64,000 nucleotides of DNA from Opisthocomus hoazin (GCF_030867145.1 NC_134441.1:9222992-9286991), one strand, 5' to 3'. Positions 12,001 to 25,552 are shown, numbered from the stretch's first letter. Numbers and translations: made by a program. The notes: generated by a model from the sequence alone, not told the origin.

Positions 12001-14969
12001 CATCACCGCCGGCCACGCGCAGACCTGCAGAGCGCAGGAGACCCGGCTGTGTGGGTTACAGCCGTGGTCGCAGTGAGCTTCAAGTTCCCTCTGTTCACTC
12101 TGAGCTGCTTGGGGCAAGTGTCCCAGCACACAGCATGTGCAGCACACAGAGCTTCGCCAACCAAAGGCTACTCATGGGAGAACACATGCCAAATCCCTCT
12201 GCTGCAAACAGAGTTAACACCGTGAAAGCTGGCACGCCAAAGGGCCGCAGGTCCAGCCCAGCAGGTTACCGAGGGCCCCAGCCTTCTCACCTTGAAGAAG
12301 CATCTTCTAGCAAGACGGCTTGTCCCTTCACAGAGAAGTGCCGCAGCCGGTGCGACAGGCACAGGGAGCTTGGCCTGACACCTCTGAGGCTGCTGGGGCT
12401 CAGCTACATGTGCAAGTGTTTCTCCTGAAATACTTTCCAGCAGCCAGGGGATGCGAAGATGGCTGCTCATGCTTTTCCACTGAATGCTGAAGAGAGTTCA
12501 CATTTGCATGGCAATCTTAAAGACTTACTTTCTGTAAACATCCTTGCGAACAAGTTGCTCATTTAGAAGTGCTTGGGACACAAGTTTTGCAGAGCCACTT
12601 AGCAGACAGTGGTTCATCTGAGTGGCTGCAATACTTCCTTGCAATATGCACCCAGCTCTGATTTACAGTTCACTCTAACACACCCTAAAGCTTGTGCAGA
12701 ATGAAGCCTCTCTGCACACCAAACAGGACCCAAAACAGATCCACAAAGGACTCAAACGTGAGCCAATGTAATTTCTTGTAATAAAGTCACTTCAGCAATG
12801 CCTGTGAACAACAGCATGGTGCCCAAATGCTGTGCTGATGGGCACATTAGCAGCACCAAAAGAAAGCACCAACGCTCTGTCAAGACAGGTCTGAAAGGCC
12901 ATCAGAAAGCTGTCGTTCCCAGGTCTTGGGTCACTAATGTCTCTACAATGAATGACCTGCAACAGCTCAAACTCCGTTTCAGACCTGGGAAGGGGCAGCT
13001 CTACAGCAAGCAGCTCAGACCCAGCTGCTGCAGGAGCATGCTTGACTGCAAGTCCCCGAGGAATAAAAGCAACCTTTGTACCTGTAACACAGGACACGAC
13101 TGCAGTCTTGACCAAGGGTCTAGGTTCACACAGGACGGATGATTTTAAAGCCTTCCTGGCAAATAAAAAGCTTCCTCCACCAACTGCATCAGTAAGCACA
13201 AGCCATGACAAAGAAGCCAGCGTGGCTGTGCTGCCATCGGCACCACACAGGGAGAGGCTACGTCCCCACGAGCAGCCAAACCTCACCCCCCTGCGTGGGT
13301 ACACACTTCACCCCTCACCCGCCTCTGGATGCCACTGCCAAGACATGACAGGGTTTCCCCATACAGCTCCAGCAGGCATCAAGCAAGGGCTCCAGCCGAG
13401 CGCGACGTAAAACCTTTGTCTGTGAAGGTAACGGCATGCAAGCGGCTGCTGTGAAGTGCAACCTTCCCTCCAGATGAGCTGCGCACACTGCGCAGAAGCC
13501 ACAGCGATCACACAGCCCCCGTCCCTCAGCTCCTCCCCAGTGCCTGCACTATCCCCTCGTGAAAGTGCCCATCCCTTTCAGCAAAGCCCCGGACGCAGGA
13601 AAGCACTGCACTCTTTTACAGCCCTCCGCAAACACCCCTCCTGCAAGCCTTTCAAAGCGCCCTAATGCAGAATGCCAAAGCGACAACAGGGTATTTATTT
13701 GTTTTAAAAGTTTTCAGGAACAAGCCAGACTCATTACAACTCACACAAACAAGCCAGTCGAGCACTAAGCAGACCTGCTGCACTTCACAGGAACGAACAA
13801 GAACCACCTCCACTTTCCCCAGTCATTCCTTGGTCAGTCTCTTGCGCCCTCGCCAGCACGCAGTCCACCTGAGACGACAGGGCTGGATCTCCACTGCACA
13901 GGCAGCCACCGGCCACCCAGCCTCCCCCCCAGCGCTGCCTGGGGAGCGGGGTGCCCTGCCACGACTGCTGTCACCATCTGCTCCGGTCAGGCAGCGCTTT
14001 CTGCCGTGGGGCACCACACGTCCCACTGCTGCCAAGAACAGCCCCGCAGAGCTGGGCTGCGAGAGGGACTGCTGCCAGGGCGCTGCAGCAGCGGCAGGAC
14101 AGAGGGTCAGAGCCCTGGTCCACCATGGGCTGGAGCCCAGCCCTGGTGCCTGTGCGGGCATCGGAGTGGCTGCTGCGGTCCCTCACCATCCGCTCCCGGG
14201 CTCAGCTCCGGGATAGGGGCGAGGAACTGGCAAGGTGTCCTGCCTTCCTCGGGACAGTAGCGCTGGCAGAGCACTCAGAGGCTGAAAGAGTGGTGCCAAG
14301 CAGCAGAGTTCAGGTGAGCCTCCTCCTGCCACATCTTCCCTTCAGCCCCACATGGCCCCTCCTGGGCTAATGCCTGCCCCCTCAGCCCACAGAAAAGCAC
14401 CAGGAGCAGAGCCACGGCACTGGTCATGCCTTACCTTTGGGCCGGGAGACCTCGGTGGCATTGGGAGTCGTCATGGCAATGCAGACGTCGTCCTGGGGAA
14501 ACTGGTCACACTTAAGCATCTCGGGCCAGAAGAATCCGAAGAACTGCATGACGGGCTCGCAGGAGTCACGCACGGCCTCGCAGAGCCAGCGGCACGGGTA
14601 GACAGGCCGGTCCAGGCAGACAGGGGCAAAGAGGGAGCAGAGGAAGACCTGGGTGCCCATGTGGCAGTTCTTGTTGAGCAGCGGCACCCAGCTGCTCGCC
14701 TGGTGCTTCACTTCGGCCATGGTCTCGTGGTCCAGCAGGTTGGGCAGCACCATCTTGTCGTAGCCCACGCTGTGGCAGAGCCGCAGGTCGGCGGGGATGG
14801 CCACGCACTGGTGGGGCTTGGCGTAGAAGCGCCCGCCCGGGTACGGGCCCAGGTCCGACTGGTAGCTGACGTAGTCGTACTCGCTGGCCCGGCCGCACGC
14901 CAGCAGCCCGGCGGCCACCGACACCAGCGCCCGCAACGCGGCCCCGGCGGGCCCCCGCGCGCTGCCCAT
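9032..14969 (-). CDS. SFRP1: SFRP1, secreted frizzled-related protein 1 (exons 1-2 only; partial)
   Basis: Secreted Wnt antagonist; the cysteine-rich frizzled domain binds Wnt or Frizzled outside the cell. Exon 1 coding is 14969-14435 (ATG at 14969-14967; donor GT at 14434-14433). Exon 2 is 9109-9032 (acceptor AG at 9111-9110). The phase-1 junction reads K-G-T-T-V-C, as in the family. The 204 encoded residues show a hydrophobic signal peptide (about 1-28) followed by SEYDYVSYQ, then ten frizzled-domain cysteines at 55, 65, 102, 111, 118, 126, 130, 137, 154 and 163, a possible N-glycosylation NAT at 170, and the first linker cysteines 183, 186 and 200. SEYDY, the VFLCSLFAPVCLDRP block and MQFFGFFWPEMLKC identify SFRP1 rather than SFRP5 or SFRP2. 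The frame stays open upstream to 16373 only because the CpG island lacks stops; I chose 14969 because it is followed by the signal peptide. The NTR exon is outside the window. Confidence 0.96.
9110..14434 (-). other. SFRP1: SFRP1 intron 1
   Basis: About 5.3 kb between a GTAAGG donor (14434) and a CCAG acceptor (9110), phase 1. It is GC-rich with no recognisable repeat or exon. Open frames on both strands at about 9.1-9.7 kb and 13.8-14.3 kb have no family resemblance and are treated as chance. Confidence 0.8.
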
Positions 14970-15650
14970 CGCCGCGCCCGCCCGCGGCGGCCCCGACGGC
15001 GCCGGGCGCCCGCTGCCGCCCCCGGGGGCCCTCCCCGCCGCCCCTCCGCCGCGGTCCGCCCGGGGCCCCCCCGCCAGTGCCCGGGGCACCGACCCGCCGC
15101 CGCCCGGTGCCCGCTGCCGGAGCTCAGCCGCCCGCTCCCGCCACCGCTGCCCCGGCCTCGGTCTGGCCCCGCCGCGCCGCGCCGAGGGTTTGTGAGCCCG
15201 CGGCAGCCAATCAGGGACACGCCACCCGCCGCGCGCTCGCCCGCCGGTGTCAATCAGCGGCCCCGGCAGCCAATCCCGGCCCGCCCCGGCCCGGGCCGCC
15301 CCGCCCCGCTCCGCCCGGGCGGGCCCCGACGGCGCCGCGCCCCCGCGGCCGACCGGGGTCTCGGCGCGCCGGGGACGGCCCGGGGCGGGCGCAGAGGGCC
15401 CCGAGGGCGCTGCGCAGCCGGGCTCGCCCCGGCGCCCGAGCGGGCGCGGCCCCGCGTCACCTGCAGCGCGGGCTGCGGGCGGGAGCGGCGCCGCGGAGCC
15501 CTGGCCCGACGGGGAGCCGGGAGGCGGCCCGGGGCGGCGGCGGGGACGCGGGGGGACCCCGGGCTCGGGTGCGTGAGCACGCCCCGTCGCCGCGCGCGGC
15601 TGTGTCCCCTGGGGCGGCCCGATCCCGGCGGGGCCGTGCGGGAGGCCCAG
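14750..15650 (-). promoter_or_regulatory. SFRP1: SFRP1 CpG island and promoter region
   Basis: Very high G+C with abundant CpG spans exon 1 and the 700 bp upstream on the minus strand. CCAAT boxes occur at 15207-15211 and 15270-15274, both inside a repeated GGCAGCCAATC word, with a weaker CAATCA at 15251. GC boxes (CCGCCC type) cluster at about 15270-15320. No TATA box is evident. The transcription start cannot be fixed from sequence. CpG-island control of SFRP1, often by methylation, is known in mammals; its use here is inferred. Confidence 0.7.
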
Positions 15651-18600
15651 GCACTGCCGAGCTGTGCTACCGAGGCTGCAGATGTGTCCGAGAGCCTGGG
15701 CCGGGCCGGCAGGCCTCACTTCCCCGTGGACAAATTCCAACAAAAACTGTGGTATTTGCGAGAAAAAAAAAGCAAAGTGCACCAGAGGGAGAAAGAGCGG
15801 GTCCGTGCCTGACAGAGGTGTTGCGCCGGGGAAGCCTGGCTCCGGCCCGGCCCGGGAAGCAGGGGCTGCGCCACAGCAGCATCCGCTGTTCCCCCCAGCA
15901 GTGCCAGCCCCCCAACCGCCCCCGCAAAGGGTGCAGGTAGGGCAGCGCTGCCTGCCACATGCTGCCACGCGCTCCATGGGGGAACCGCTCCCAGCACGTC
16001 TCGGAGTGGGAGCCAGGCCAAGGCAAGCCTGAGCGCTTGCAGCCGCAGCCGCGCATCCTGCTCGAGACAGGCAGGGGATGCTTGGCGCGGCACAGCTCTG
16101 CGGGGAGACAGGACAGGAGCACGTCGCAGCCCTGTTCCCCGCAGCAGGCAGGCACAGGGCCTGCAAAGACTTGCTGCCCTCCAAAGCCAGGAGCTGGACG
16201 CGCTGGGGACGGTGGCCGTGAGCCTGCCCGGGTGCCAGTGCAGCGCGCTGTGCCGCGGCCACTCTGTGGGCAGAGCAGCGTGCTCCTCCGCACGAGCCGG
16301 CCAGAAGGAGCTGTCTCAGTCCCCATGTGCACGAGCCCTTGCCACCGAGCAGCAGCGCCCACCGTGTGCCCACGCGCCCACGTCCCGGGAGCTCTCCTGA
16401 GCTCGCTCCTCCAGGCTCACACTAAGCTCCTGCTGCCTTTTGCTGAAACAGCTTGTGCTGTTTAATACAGGAACTACAGCTCATTGAAAGGGGAATGGAA
16501 GAGGCTCTGCACTCTGGAAGCGTGAAAGAGCCACGTTCACTTGAGGGCCCACAGAAGAGAGAAGCCAGTTAGCACTGCTAACGAACTGGAGAATTCAGCA
16601 GTAAACAAGAGAAATCTTTGCCATAAGGTGCCAGTAGTGCTGAATGAAAGAGGGAATGGGATGGAGCAGGCCTTCTCCTGCTGCTGGGGCTCAGGAAACC
16701 GCAGCAAAGCACTAAGCACTGTTTGCACCAAGAAACAGCTGCAAAATGGACTTCTCATCCCTTGGGAAATTCTGACACCCTAGAATTTGCTTTTACCGAA
16801 ATCATTTTAGACTGAAACACCTCGTTTTGAGAATGTAGAAAATACCACAGCGTCCCAGTAGCGTGTTGTAATGTGGCACCCGGAACACAGCACTGATCTT
16901 CTGTTGGGCTGAATTTCTCTCAAGAATCTTTATTTGCACCCAAGTGTTGCATCCTCAGGCACGTGTCTCTGGTCCCGAACATGACCTTTGCTTATGTGGG
17001 GCACATAATTTGGTTCATATTGTGCAAGTAACTCTCCATTTTCAATTGCAAGATCGTAAGAAAATCTCAGAGCCTCTGCATTTTCAGAATGGCAATGGGT
17101 GTGTTTTACTTGGCAGTGCTGTAATCTTTCTGTTCCAGGCTGAGCAGTGTGATAGAAACATCATAGCCAGCCAGCCAGGCAAGATGGGAACTTAGGAAAC
17201 TCTTGTTCGAAAGTTGGGGAGCTCTCCAAAGGCAACAGCAGTAACACCGCGATAAAACTACAGTCAGGATTCTGGTCGTCCCCTGCTCAGCAAACACCAC
17301 ACGGAGCAAGGTAAATGTCCTGCCATGGTCACCCCAGAGATGTGTGCCACCACGTACCTGGAGCATCCCACGCTGATTGCTGGGCTGGCTGCAACCCTCA
17401 CACGCTGTACAGCCGTCGCTGAGCTTGACGGGCTGCCCGCTACAGTTCAGCGCTCTTGATCCAAGCAGGAAAGCTGCAAGACAGCGTGCCTTGGCTGCTA
17501 AACCCATCCACACTCAAAGCATGGACAGTTCTTGAACTCAGCCCATGGAAGGTCTGTGCTGGCTCCCTTCTCTTCTGTATCTGATACCCACATTCACAGC
17601 AGCAGCGCCTGTATGGGAATCCAAGAGTGAATTGTAAACTGAAACAGAATTGCCCAGAAAACCATTTTTTTCTTTAAAAGAGAAAAAGGAGAAGGAAAAA
17701 AAAAAAGAAAAAAGGCATCAGCTCTGGTCTAGACCACTAAATCGCTCAATACACAGTATAAGGCCTCTTAAATAGCAGCTGCTCAAGAAGGGCTGCTCTT
17801 CCAACAAAGTCTTTCCAAACTGTGCATTAACTTTGCCGAGTGAAGCCTGTGCAGCCATTTCCATTCATAATTACGTAGCCCACTGCTCCTTAAATCTCTG
17901 CATAGTCTCTAATGTCATCATTTAACTTTGCTTTATAGCCATTTATTGCTGCCTCTCCCACAGGGGCTAACATATTCTCATAGAATAATGAGATGCTTTG
18001 CAACATGCACAATTTTGGCTATCCCCAGTCCTCTCCTACCCTTTGAAAAGCCCAGCCCAATTAACCGTGCTTATTTCTGGCTCCATTGTTCGTCCCCTCA
18101 GCCTGCGGGACCACGCGCTCTGCCCCCCACCGCAGCTGCCCCTGCTCGCCGTGGCTGCTCCCCTCCACATCCACCTGTGGTGGCACTCAGCGTCGAAGGG
18201 ACAGCTCGAGGCCGACGTGCCCTGCACCGCTGGCACCCACCTCGCTGCTCGCCGTAGTGCCCTCCCTCCTGCCCTTTCCAGCCGCACTGCCCGCCGGGCA
18301 CGCTCTGCCCTGGCCACCGGTGCTGGAATGCGCGCTTCCCTCCGCACCGCACCGGGAAACAGGCAGGCGTGGGATAATAGAATATATTAGCCCTGAGCCC
18401 ATTCAGCCCCAGGCTCTTTATGAACAATGCCTGCTAACTGAGCTGATTTTTGCCAAATGACTGGCTTCGTGCATGAGCAGCAAAGTGGAGCCCCCAAACA
18501 GTCCCACGCAACAATCTGGCAAGCGCTATTGCCCAGGGCCCATTGTTTCACTGCTGCGTTTGAGGGCATGGAGGAGTCATGGCCTTGCCTGCCCTGGCAT

Positions 18601-20589
18601 TTCTTCCCCAGTTTCCCACCACCGCACGAGCCCCATCCCAGCCCCAACAGAGGCAGCAGTGATGGGGGAGCTGAGACTGGAGGCCACAGGCATCTGCTGT
18701 CCCTGCCCCAAGCCAGGCGACATGAAAACCACCAGCAGCTGCCCCACGCCAGTGCTCGCACTGCCCTGGGGTGCCCGTGCCCCTGCCAAGGGGGGGACGG
18801 GAGGCACGGGGGGAGGCAGCCCACCAGCCCTGTCCCCGCACAGGAGCCCAGCGTGCAGCCCCCCATGCTCCCCTGCAGGGGCACGCCGCTCCTGCCCCAC
18901 CTCACGCAGCAGGACAGCTCCTGGACACCCCGGGAATGTTTGCTTCAGATTCGATGCCCCTCGGCAGCCAAGAGCCCGTCGTCCCTGCCGGGGCCAGCCT
19001 GCCAAGGAGGATGTTAGCTTTGCGGTGTTTGTTTTCTGGCTTTCTCAGCAGATATCTCCAAGGTTCCAATAACACTGACACAGCCAGGAACGCTCCCGCG
19101 CCAGGGGCATCTGCACTGGGAAGCTTTGCAGCCATGGCGACCCCTTCTGCCGCCCCAGCCCGGTGCCTGGCACTGCCCGGGCTGCAGAGGATGCTGACAC
19201 CAAGAGCCAGCCCACGGCAGGGCCAGGATTAAGGCACACAACAATTCCAGTCGATGACTCCAGTTAGTGTGAAATTAGCACCATTAAATGCTGTAACTAA
19301 ACACAGTCAACAAAGAGTTTACTAGCTGAGATAACATATAAAGAACTACAACAACTAATGCCTTCAGCACCACTGAAACTCTGACCGTCTGCCCCTAGTC
19401 CCAGGAGGGAACCGATGGCAAATATTTACAGGGGTTTATAAATATTTATCCTGTAATAACTTGCTGCATTACAGCACATTCTTCTCTATGAGGCTCAGCT
19501 TTGCCCTGGACCAGGTGCAGGCTGCTGAGAGGGTTTGTAGCATATATAAAGTTTGTCTGAATAACATACAGCGAGTGCTGGCGTTCAATAAAATAGCCAG
19601 CAGCTGAGCTGCTTGCGTGAAATGCTCTGCAAGTCATTTCTTACCCAACAAAAGAAAAATGTGGCTGGGGAGCACAGGTGTGCAGGCACCTCGGTGTGGG
19701 TGCAAACCCCTTCTGTGTTGCCAGAGTAACCTGGGGAAGTGCTGCAAGTCACCAGTGAGCTATAAATCCCACTGCCAGGCTGATGTGATGGAGGCCTCAG
19801 CCCAGGAGCAGCCCTGTGGTGGCTGAGCACGCAGGGACCCTTGGCTGTGCTGGGGGGTCCCCAAAGGAGGGAAGCTGGAGACCTGCCCACCACGAGGAAA
19901 CATCTGTCCCCTTGCTCCATGGCAATCCTCTCTCCTAGGAACCAGCCTACTGCACCCCAAAATCCCCAGAGATGACTGAGATCTGCCCTGCATGCAGCAG
20001 CTGGGCAGCAGCTCCCCACAGCACAGCACATGGAGGGGTCCTCTCCAGCGGCTCAAACCTGTGACATCCACAGAGGGACCAGCCCACGGCTCTTCCCGTG
20101 GTCCCGCAGGCCTGGCAGACCAAGCCTCGAGGGGACCACAGGCCCCTTAACAGGCACCCACATCAGTCACCGGGCAGTATGTGAATGATCTGGGGGTCTG
20201 AGAGCTCACTGGGTCTCTCGGCTTCGAAGGAAAGCCGGGCAGTTGGCTGCAGTTTCTGGGAGCTCTTCTTTGGACCCTCCATAAGAAAACCCAGAAAATA
20301 AATGGGTTTGTAATTTTACCCTGACTTTCCCCCAGTGAAAGCCCCCTCTCTGCTCCTTCCCAGCCCTGCTCTGTTCAACGTAACGCAGCACAGATGGCTC
20401 TGGTGCAGGTGTCCAGGTGCAAGCCTGGAGCGGGCAGCGCGGCAGCACTGCAGCAGTGCCGGGCGCTGCCGGACCTGCACCGCTCAACCAGCACCACCCG
20501 GCTCCCCTTCCCCTGCCCGCAGGGAGGATTTCCAGCCCTGCCGCGAGCCGCGCGCTCTCTTCATCTCTTGCCCGGTGCAAACTTTACTT

Positions 20590-21000
20590 GCTCCGCAGCA
20601 AAGAGAGCCTGGAACCAGCCTTTGTTGTGTTGTTGTTTCATTTGTTTGGAGACCAGATATTTTTCTTCCCTCTAATAATTTTTTGAGCCATCCGTCCACA
20701 TATTTATTTACCTTTCTCATGTTTAATGATTTGCAAGACCATAAGCAGCCTGTGGTTTGGAAACCATACGACAATCTCCGAGCAGCACTGGAGATAGAGT
20801 TCTGAACTACTTTCTAACATGAATAAATAAATAGCGTGGAAAGGCTCCATTGTGTATATTCTAGGTTGCTATTTTCTTAACCCTGTCTCATTAAGATGGA
20901 TGGAGTTTCTGCCTATTAGTAATTTGGCAAGTTCCTCTTTGTGTACACTCTACACTTCTCACTAATGATGCTTTGCTTCAGTGATTAACAAAAGAGACTT
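20590..21000. promoter_or_regulatory. AT-rich candidate conserved non-coding element
   Basis: A block of about 400 bp with markedly lower G+C than its flanks, containing TAATAATT, TTTAATG, GATTTGC and AATAAATAAATA words and no long open frame. The composition contrast in an otherwise GC-rich interval next to a developmental Wnt gene is the only evidence. Conservation was not tested. Confidence 0.25.
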
Positions 21001-24000
21001 CCAACATAGTCAGTGAAAACACAGCCACGCACTTGGGGCACTGGGACGGAAACCCAGTGTTCTGGAGATGCCGTTTGTGGAAGACAAGAAACGGCAGGGA
21101 ACCCAGAAAAGGAAACGCTGCCGGTCATAAAACCTTTTCTGACATTCAAATAATTTTGACCTAAGGACATTGGTTCTTTGATTTACACGCACAATTGCAG
21201 AGCTGACAGAGCCTATAACAAAGTGATTCAGAGCCCTTGCACTGCTGTTCCTAACACGCGTCCGATGGAGATGAAGCTGGCACTGCTACTGCCTGGATTT
21301 ACAGCTGGCTATTAAAGTATGTTTACAAGCCTTTAGTACAGTGTACACATCTGGTAAATCATTGATTGAACAAATAGCTCCTGGTGTCATGCTCCCTGAC
21401 AACTTTTTCCACTACTGTTACCCAGCACAGAATCATCTGCTCCAGACCCTGCCAGCCCGCAGGCAGCCATGTCGCTTGTGCCCAAGCAAGCAAGCAGCCA
21501 CCAGATCCCCAGATTTGCACACATAGCCCGGGTTGTCACTGCGATCTGGATGCTGTTGGACACACACCTACACACAAAACCCCACGCAGGTCTCTGGCAC
21601 ACCCAGCTGATCCATGCCTTACCCACAAGCAGCGAAAGTGGTATCACCTGCATGGGACAGAGTCCCAGGTAGCTACGCAGTGGGCAAGAACGAGAGGGAA
21701 GGCCATTTCTTCCTAGGGATGCACACCAGAGCAGAGCAGGCCATCAGGAGCGCCTTCACCAGCCTGTCGGCTGCCTTCCCGCAAGCTGGACCCACGGCAG
21801 GCGCTCACCGACACCCGCACGCAGGACGCGCTCAGCTCCTTGGCACTGCCCAGAGCCACAGCCAGCTGCCGGCATGGCTGGCTGGCATGGCACACCCAGC
21901 AAAGGGGGACGTGAAACCCATCCTGAGAGTAATCCTGCAACTGGACACACTGTGGGCAGACCAACACCCCGGAGACTCACCAGCAGGCAAGACAAAGCTC
22001 CTAATGAAGCGTGATGTAGGATGACAGCTCTTCTCTGCCTGCAGCCACACAAGAGCCAAGCAACACACCCAACCATCCCGTCAGAGCCAGGCTGCACCAG
22101 CGGCACAGGCGCCGTCCCTCCTGCCCCCGGCCGAGAGCTGCCGGAGCCGCTGTGGCACCAAGGGCTCACACCGAGGAGTGAGAGCCAGGGCTGGCAGGGC
22201 CCCGGGTTTGCTGTGTCGGCACAGGCGCAGTGGAGGAAAGGCAGGATGGAGACAGCGCAGCACCGCGAATGCGGGGGGAGCAGCACCCGTCACCCGGCAC
22301 TGGGGTGGCATTGCGCGCAGCCCTTGCACAGGACCCGCACTGAAGTCTCCCTTGCAGTGGGAGAAAAATGCTGTGTTTGGTGTTTTACCAAGTGTGTCAG
22401 CGCCCGGGGCTGGGGAGCCGGAGGAGCTGCAAGCCCCTGCCATGGCTCATTGTGCCTCCATGAGAGCATCTGGCCAGCTGTGCAGTGAGCCAAACCCTCA
22501 GTCCCCTGGCCACGGAGCTGGGCAAAGGCCAAAGGGTAAAGGGCAAACCACGGGAGCAGAAACAAAGCTAGATCCGCTCATTCATGCAAGCCTTTTCAAG
22601 AGCTTTTGGGCGACTGGACAGACAGACATGGGAGAGCAGGACTCACCATCCATGTGTGAATCGCCACAGGCTGACAGGTCCGTGCAGTCACTGTGCAGCA
22701 GCTGGAAGGAGGTGCAGGATCCTGCACTCACGGCAGGCTTTTAAGCAAAACAAGGGTGCAGGGACTGCTACCAGCTAGACACAGAGCTTAGAAAGGCAAG
22801 GGGAACAGTAGCAGCCTGGGTTTCTGCAGGGAAGGCACTGCATCCAGCACAGCTCCCGCAGCCTGGGCGAGGACAGCCCAGCCCTACCGCAGAACGGGTC
22901 CGAGTCCGCAGGGCATCTGCCAGGGCTCAGGCAGCTGCAAGCGCTGGAAATCACATCAGGGAAGGGGGAATTGCCAAAAAGGAGGGGAGGAGAGTCCACG
23001 GGGGAAGCCTGGAAAAGCCAGCCCAGACAGCAAGCAGGGGAGAGTTCCCTGCTGTCATCCCACTGTGAGCCGTGACCCAGGGGAACCCAGCCCGGAGAAG
23101 CATTTAGCCAGCTTCCAACCTGCCCGGATCACTCCTGCAGGCAAAATGCCCGCTGTGCATCGTAGTCCGTGCCCACAGACACCGGGCGACATGGGGACTG
23201 GGAAAAGCCAGCACAGAGAACCGAGGCAGATTCTCTCCTGGGCTTGTTGAAATTACATATTGGACAAGCACAGCTGCTACGAACGGTTTTAAAACAACAA
23301 CAAAAAAATGCAGTCAGATTTAATTGTTAGCAATAACCTCTTAAAATAGCAGCTCATTAGCCCGAGTGCAAACAGCTTAAAAGTGTCGGCACGATTTGTG
23401 GGATCCTGTGGGATCCTCTGGGATTTTTTGGGCTTCCCGTAAAACTAGAGTGAGGAAGAAACACAGTCCCTCAGTCCTGAAGAGGAAAAAAATGTATTTT
23501 GCTTCATATTAGCACAGGAAAAAGCATCTCTGATACATGGGAGGCTGCCATTTTGTTGCAAACCCAGGCTCTCAAGGGCTGCAGGGATAGCAGTGTGGAA
23601 ACACCGGGCAGCACGGAGCAGGGCAGAGCTTCAAGCAGTTCGCAGCCAGTAAGGAGGATCCTGCGGCAGGCATGGGCAGTGGAGGAGGGCAAGACGCTTC
23701 CAGCTGCTCGCTGCAGCCCAGCGGGAGCACAAGGACAAAGGGCCCCCGGCTCACCCCACTGCACCCTGTCCTTCCCCCACGCCGCTGACCCCATTTCCCC
23801 AGGGCAGAGCCACGTTTCCTGCCCCGCTGCCCACCGCGGCCCCGCTCAGATGCCTGGGTGCAAGGCCCACCAGTGCCTCAACCCTACCACGCCAGGGAGC
23901 TTCAGAGCATCCTCGCAGTTAAGGTCTTGCTTAAGTGCTTTCCTGGATAAAAACTTCTTAATTCACCAGGTAAGTGCCTGCAGGGCAGGAACAGCCCTGC

Positions 24001-24479
24001 TTCCCTGTCCTCTCTTTAAGGGGTGGGAAAATGCCGTGGCTTTGCCTGGAGGCAGCTGTGCCTTGGGCTGGGAAGGGAAGAGGCTGGGCTCTCCCCCTCC
24101 ATCCCTACTGCACCCAGCTGGTGCCGGTGCTGGCTCCGAGATGGGAGGCACTGGCTTGCGGTTGATTTCCAGGGGCACAACAACCCATGTGAATTTCAGG
24201 TTTTTAATGGGCTGGCAGGGCATCTGGGAGGGAGGAGAGGGAAATAGAATTTTCCTTCCCCCATAAATAATTTTATGGAAGATTTTAAGAGAGATTTAAA
24301 GAAGAACCTCTTCCCTCCCTCCCCCCCTACTCAATGGTACTGTGCATTTTAAACAGTTTGCGGAACGGAATTAATTAATGCAGGCAGCAGAACCCGAAGC
24401 TCTGCAGCAGCCTGTCCTCTGCACAATGGAGATCCTACTTTTTCTGCCCTGCCTGAGAAACACATGCCCAAAATCCAAG

Positions 24480-24780
24480 TACATAAATTTCTTCTAACCT
24501 AATTCATTTTGTAGATTGATGGAGAAAATCCATAACAAATATTTATGACTTTGCCATAAATAACCCTCACAGAAGTTACAAAGAGCTCTGGCGAGTCTCA
24601 AGGTAACTTTCAGCGAGTTCCAGGGGTCAGGGCAGATCGGGATACTGAGTCTATAGTGTTCGAGCCTTTGGCTCATCTGTTTTGAATTATTGGTATTACT
24701 CAGTCGAGCAGCACTCTCAATGGAGTAGCTGTGCTGTGATTCCACACCATATTTTATTTCTATGGTAGGAGAGAGGCTTC
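24480..24780. promoter_or_regulatory. AT-rich candidate conserved non-coding element
   Basis: AT-rich block with forkhead-like ACAAATATTTATG at about 24534-24546, a CCATAAATAA word (HOX or MEF2-like) shortly after, and GAATTATTGGTATTAC near 24684. No coding potential is visible. Enhancer function is inferred from composition and motif density only. Confidence 0.22.
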
Positions 24781-25552
24781 AATAACTATTAGTTGTACTC
24801 TGTCGCAGCCAGCAAAAAACCAGGCCCCAGCAAGCACGGGTGAGTCCTGCCGGTGTCTGCAGGCTGAGCTGTGCGGGCTGCGGGACGAAGGTGTCCGTGC
24901 CCGAGCGAGACCTGCCCGGACTCAGGGCTGGGCACTGTGCATTCTGCCGCCAGTTCGAAACCCCGACCTGCCGAGATGCTCGCAGGCTGTCTGGCATGGA
25001 CGGGTCTGGCACTGACCAGAAGGTGCCTGTGTGGCCCCAGGGTTTGCAGAGGCAGTGGCCGATGCTGCCGGCCAGGCTGGCACCAGGCAGAGCTCGGGGC
25101 GCCCGGGGCAGATCTGCCCTGCACAGACCCAGGGAGCTGGCAGTCCCCTTCAAAGGGACGTTAGCGGTGTTTCAGCCGCAGCCTTTGCTGACTACGGTGA
25201 TGTCTGCCTCGGGAGCTGCCGCGCCTCACGACGCTCAAACCACTGGTCCCAGGCGCAGGGCTGAGGTGCAGCGGTGAGACCGCACAGCCGAGGGCCGTGT
25301 TCCTCAGCCTGCTTCAGCCGTTTACCCTCTGCTTTCTGTTTGCCCGCGGGAACCTCATCTTTCCACCCGTGCTGAGCCCAAAGCATGCCCAGCGCTGTGC
25401 CAGGGGCCACTGCCGTCTGCGCCGCAGTCGGGTGGAGCCGTCGCCAGGACTGTGCCGCCACGGCCATGCACACTCGGGCAGCAGCAGCCGCCGGCCCTGC
25501 CCGACGCAGCCGGGCGATGCGTGCACCGGGCACCGCTGGAGCAGGCGAGGGG

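Noticed and set aside
9032-14969. SFRP5 or SFRP2 instead of SFRP1
   Set aside because: SEYDY, KMVLPNLL and MQFFGFFWPEMLKC match SFRP1; SFRP5 has EEYDYYGW and a different C-terminal frizzled segment; neighbours GOLGA7, GINS4 and GPAT4 fit SFRP1.
14352-15812. 486-codon open frame on the plus strand
   Set aside because: It is antisense to SFRP1 exon 1 and its CpG island; stop codons are rare in such GC-rich sequence, and the product has no family resemblance.
14970-16373. N-terminal extension of the SFRP1 frame
   Set aside because: It places a long arginine/proline-rich segment before the signal peptide, which a secreted protein would not have; it contains promoter CCAAT boxes.
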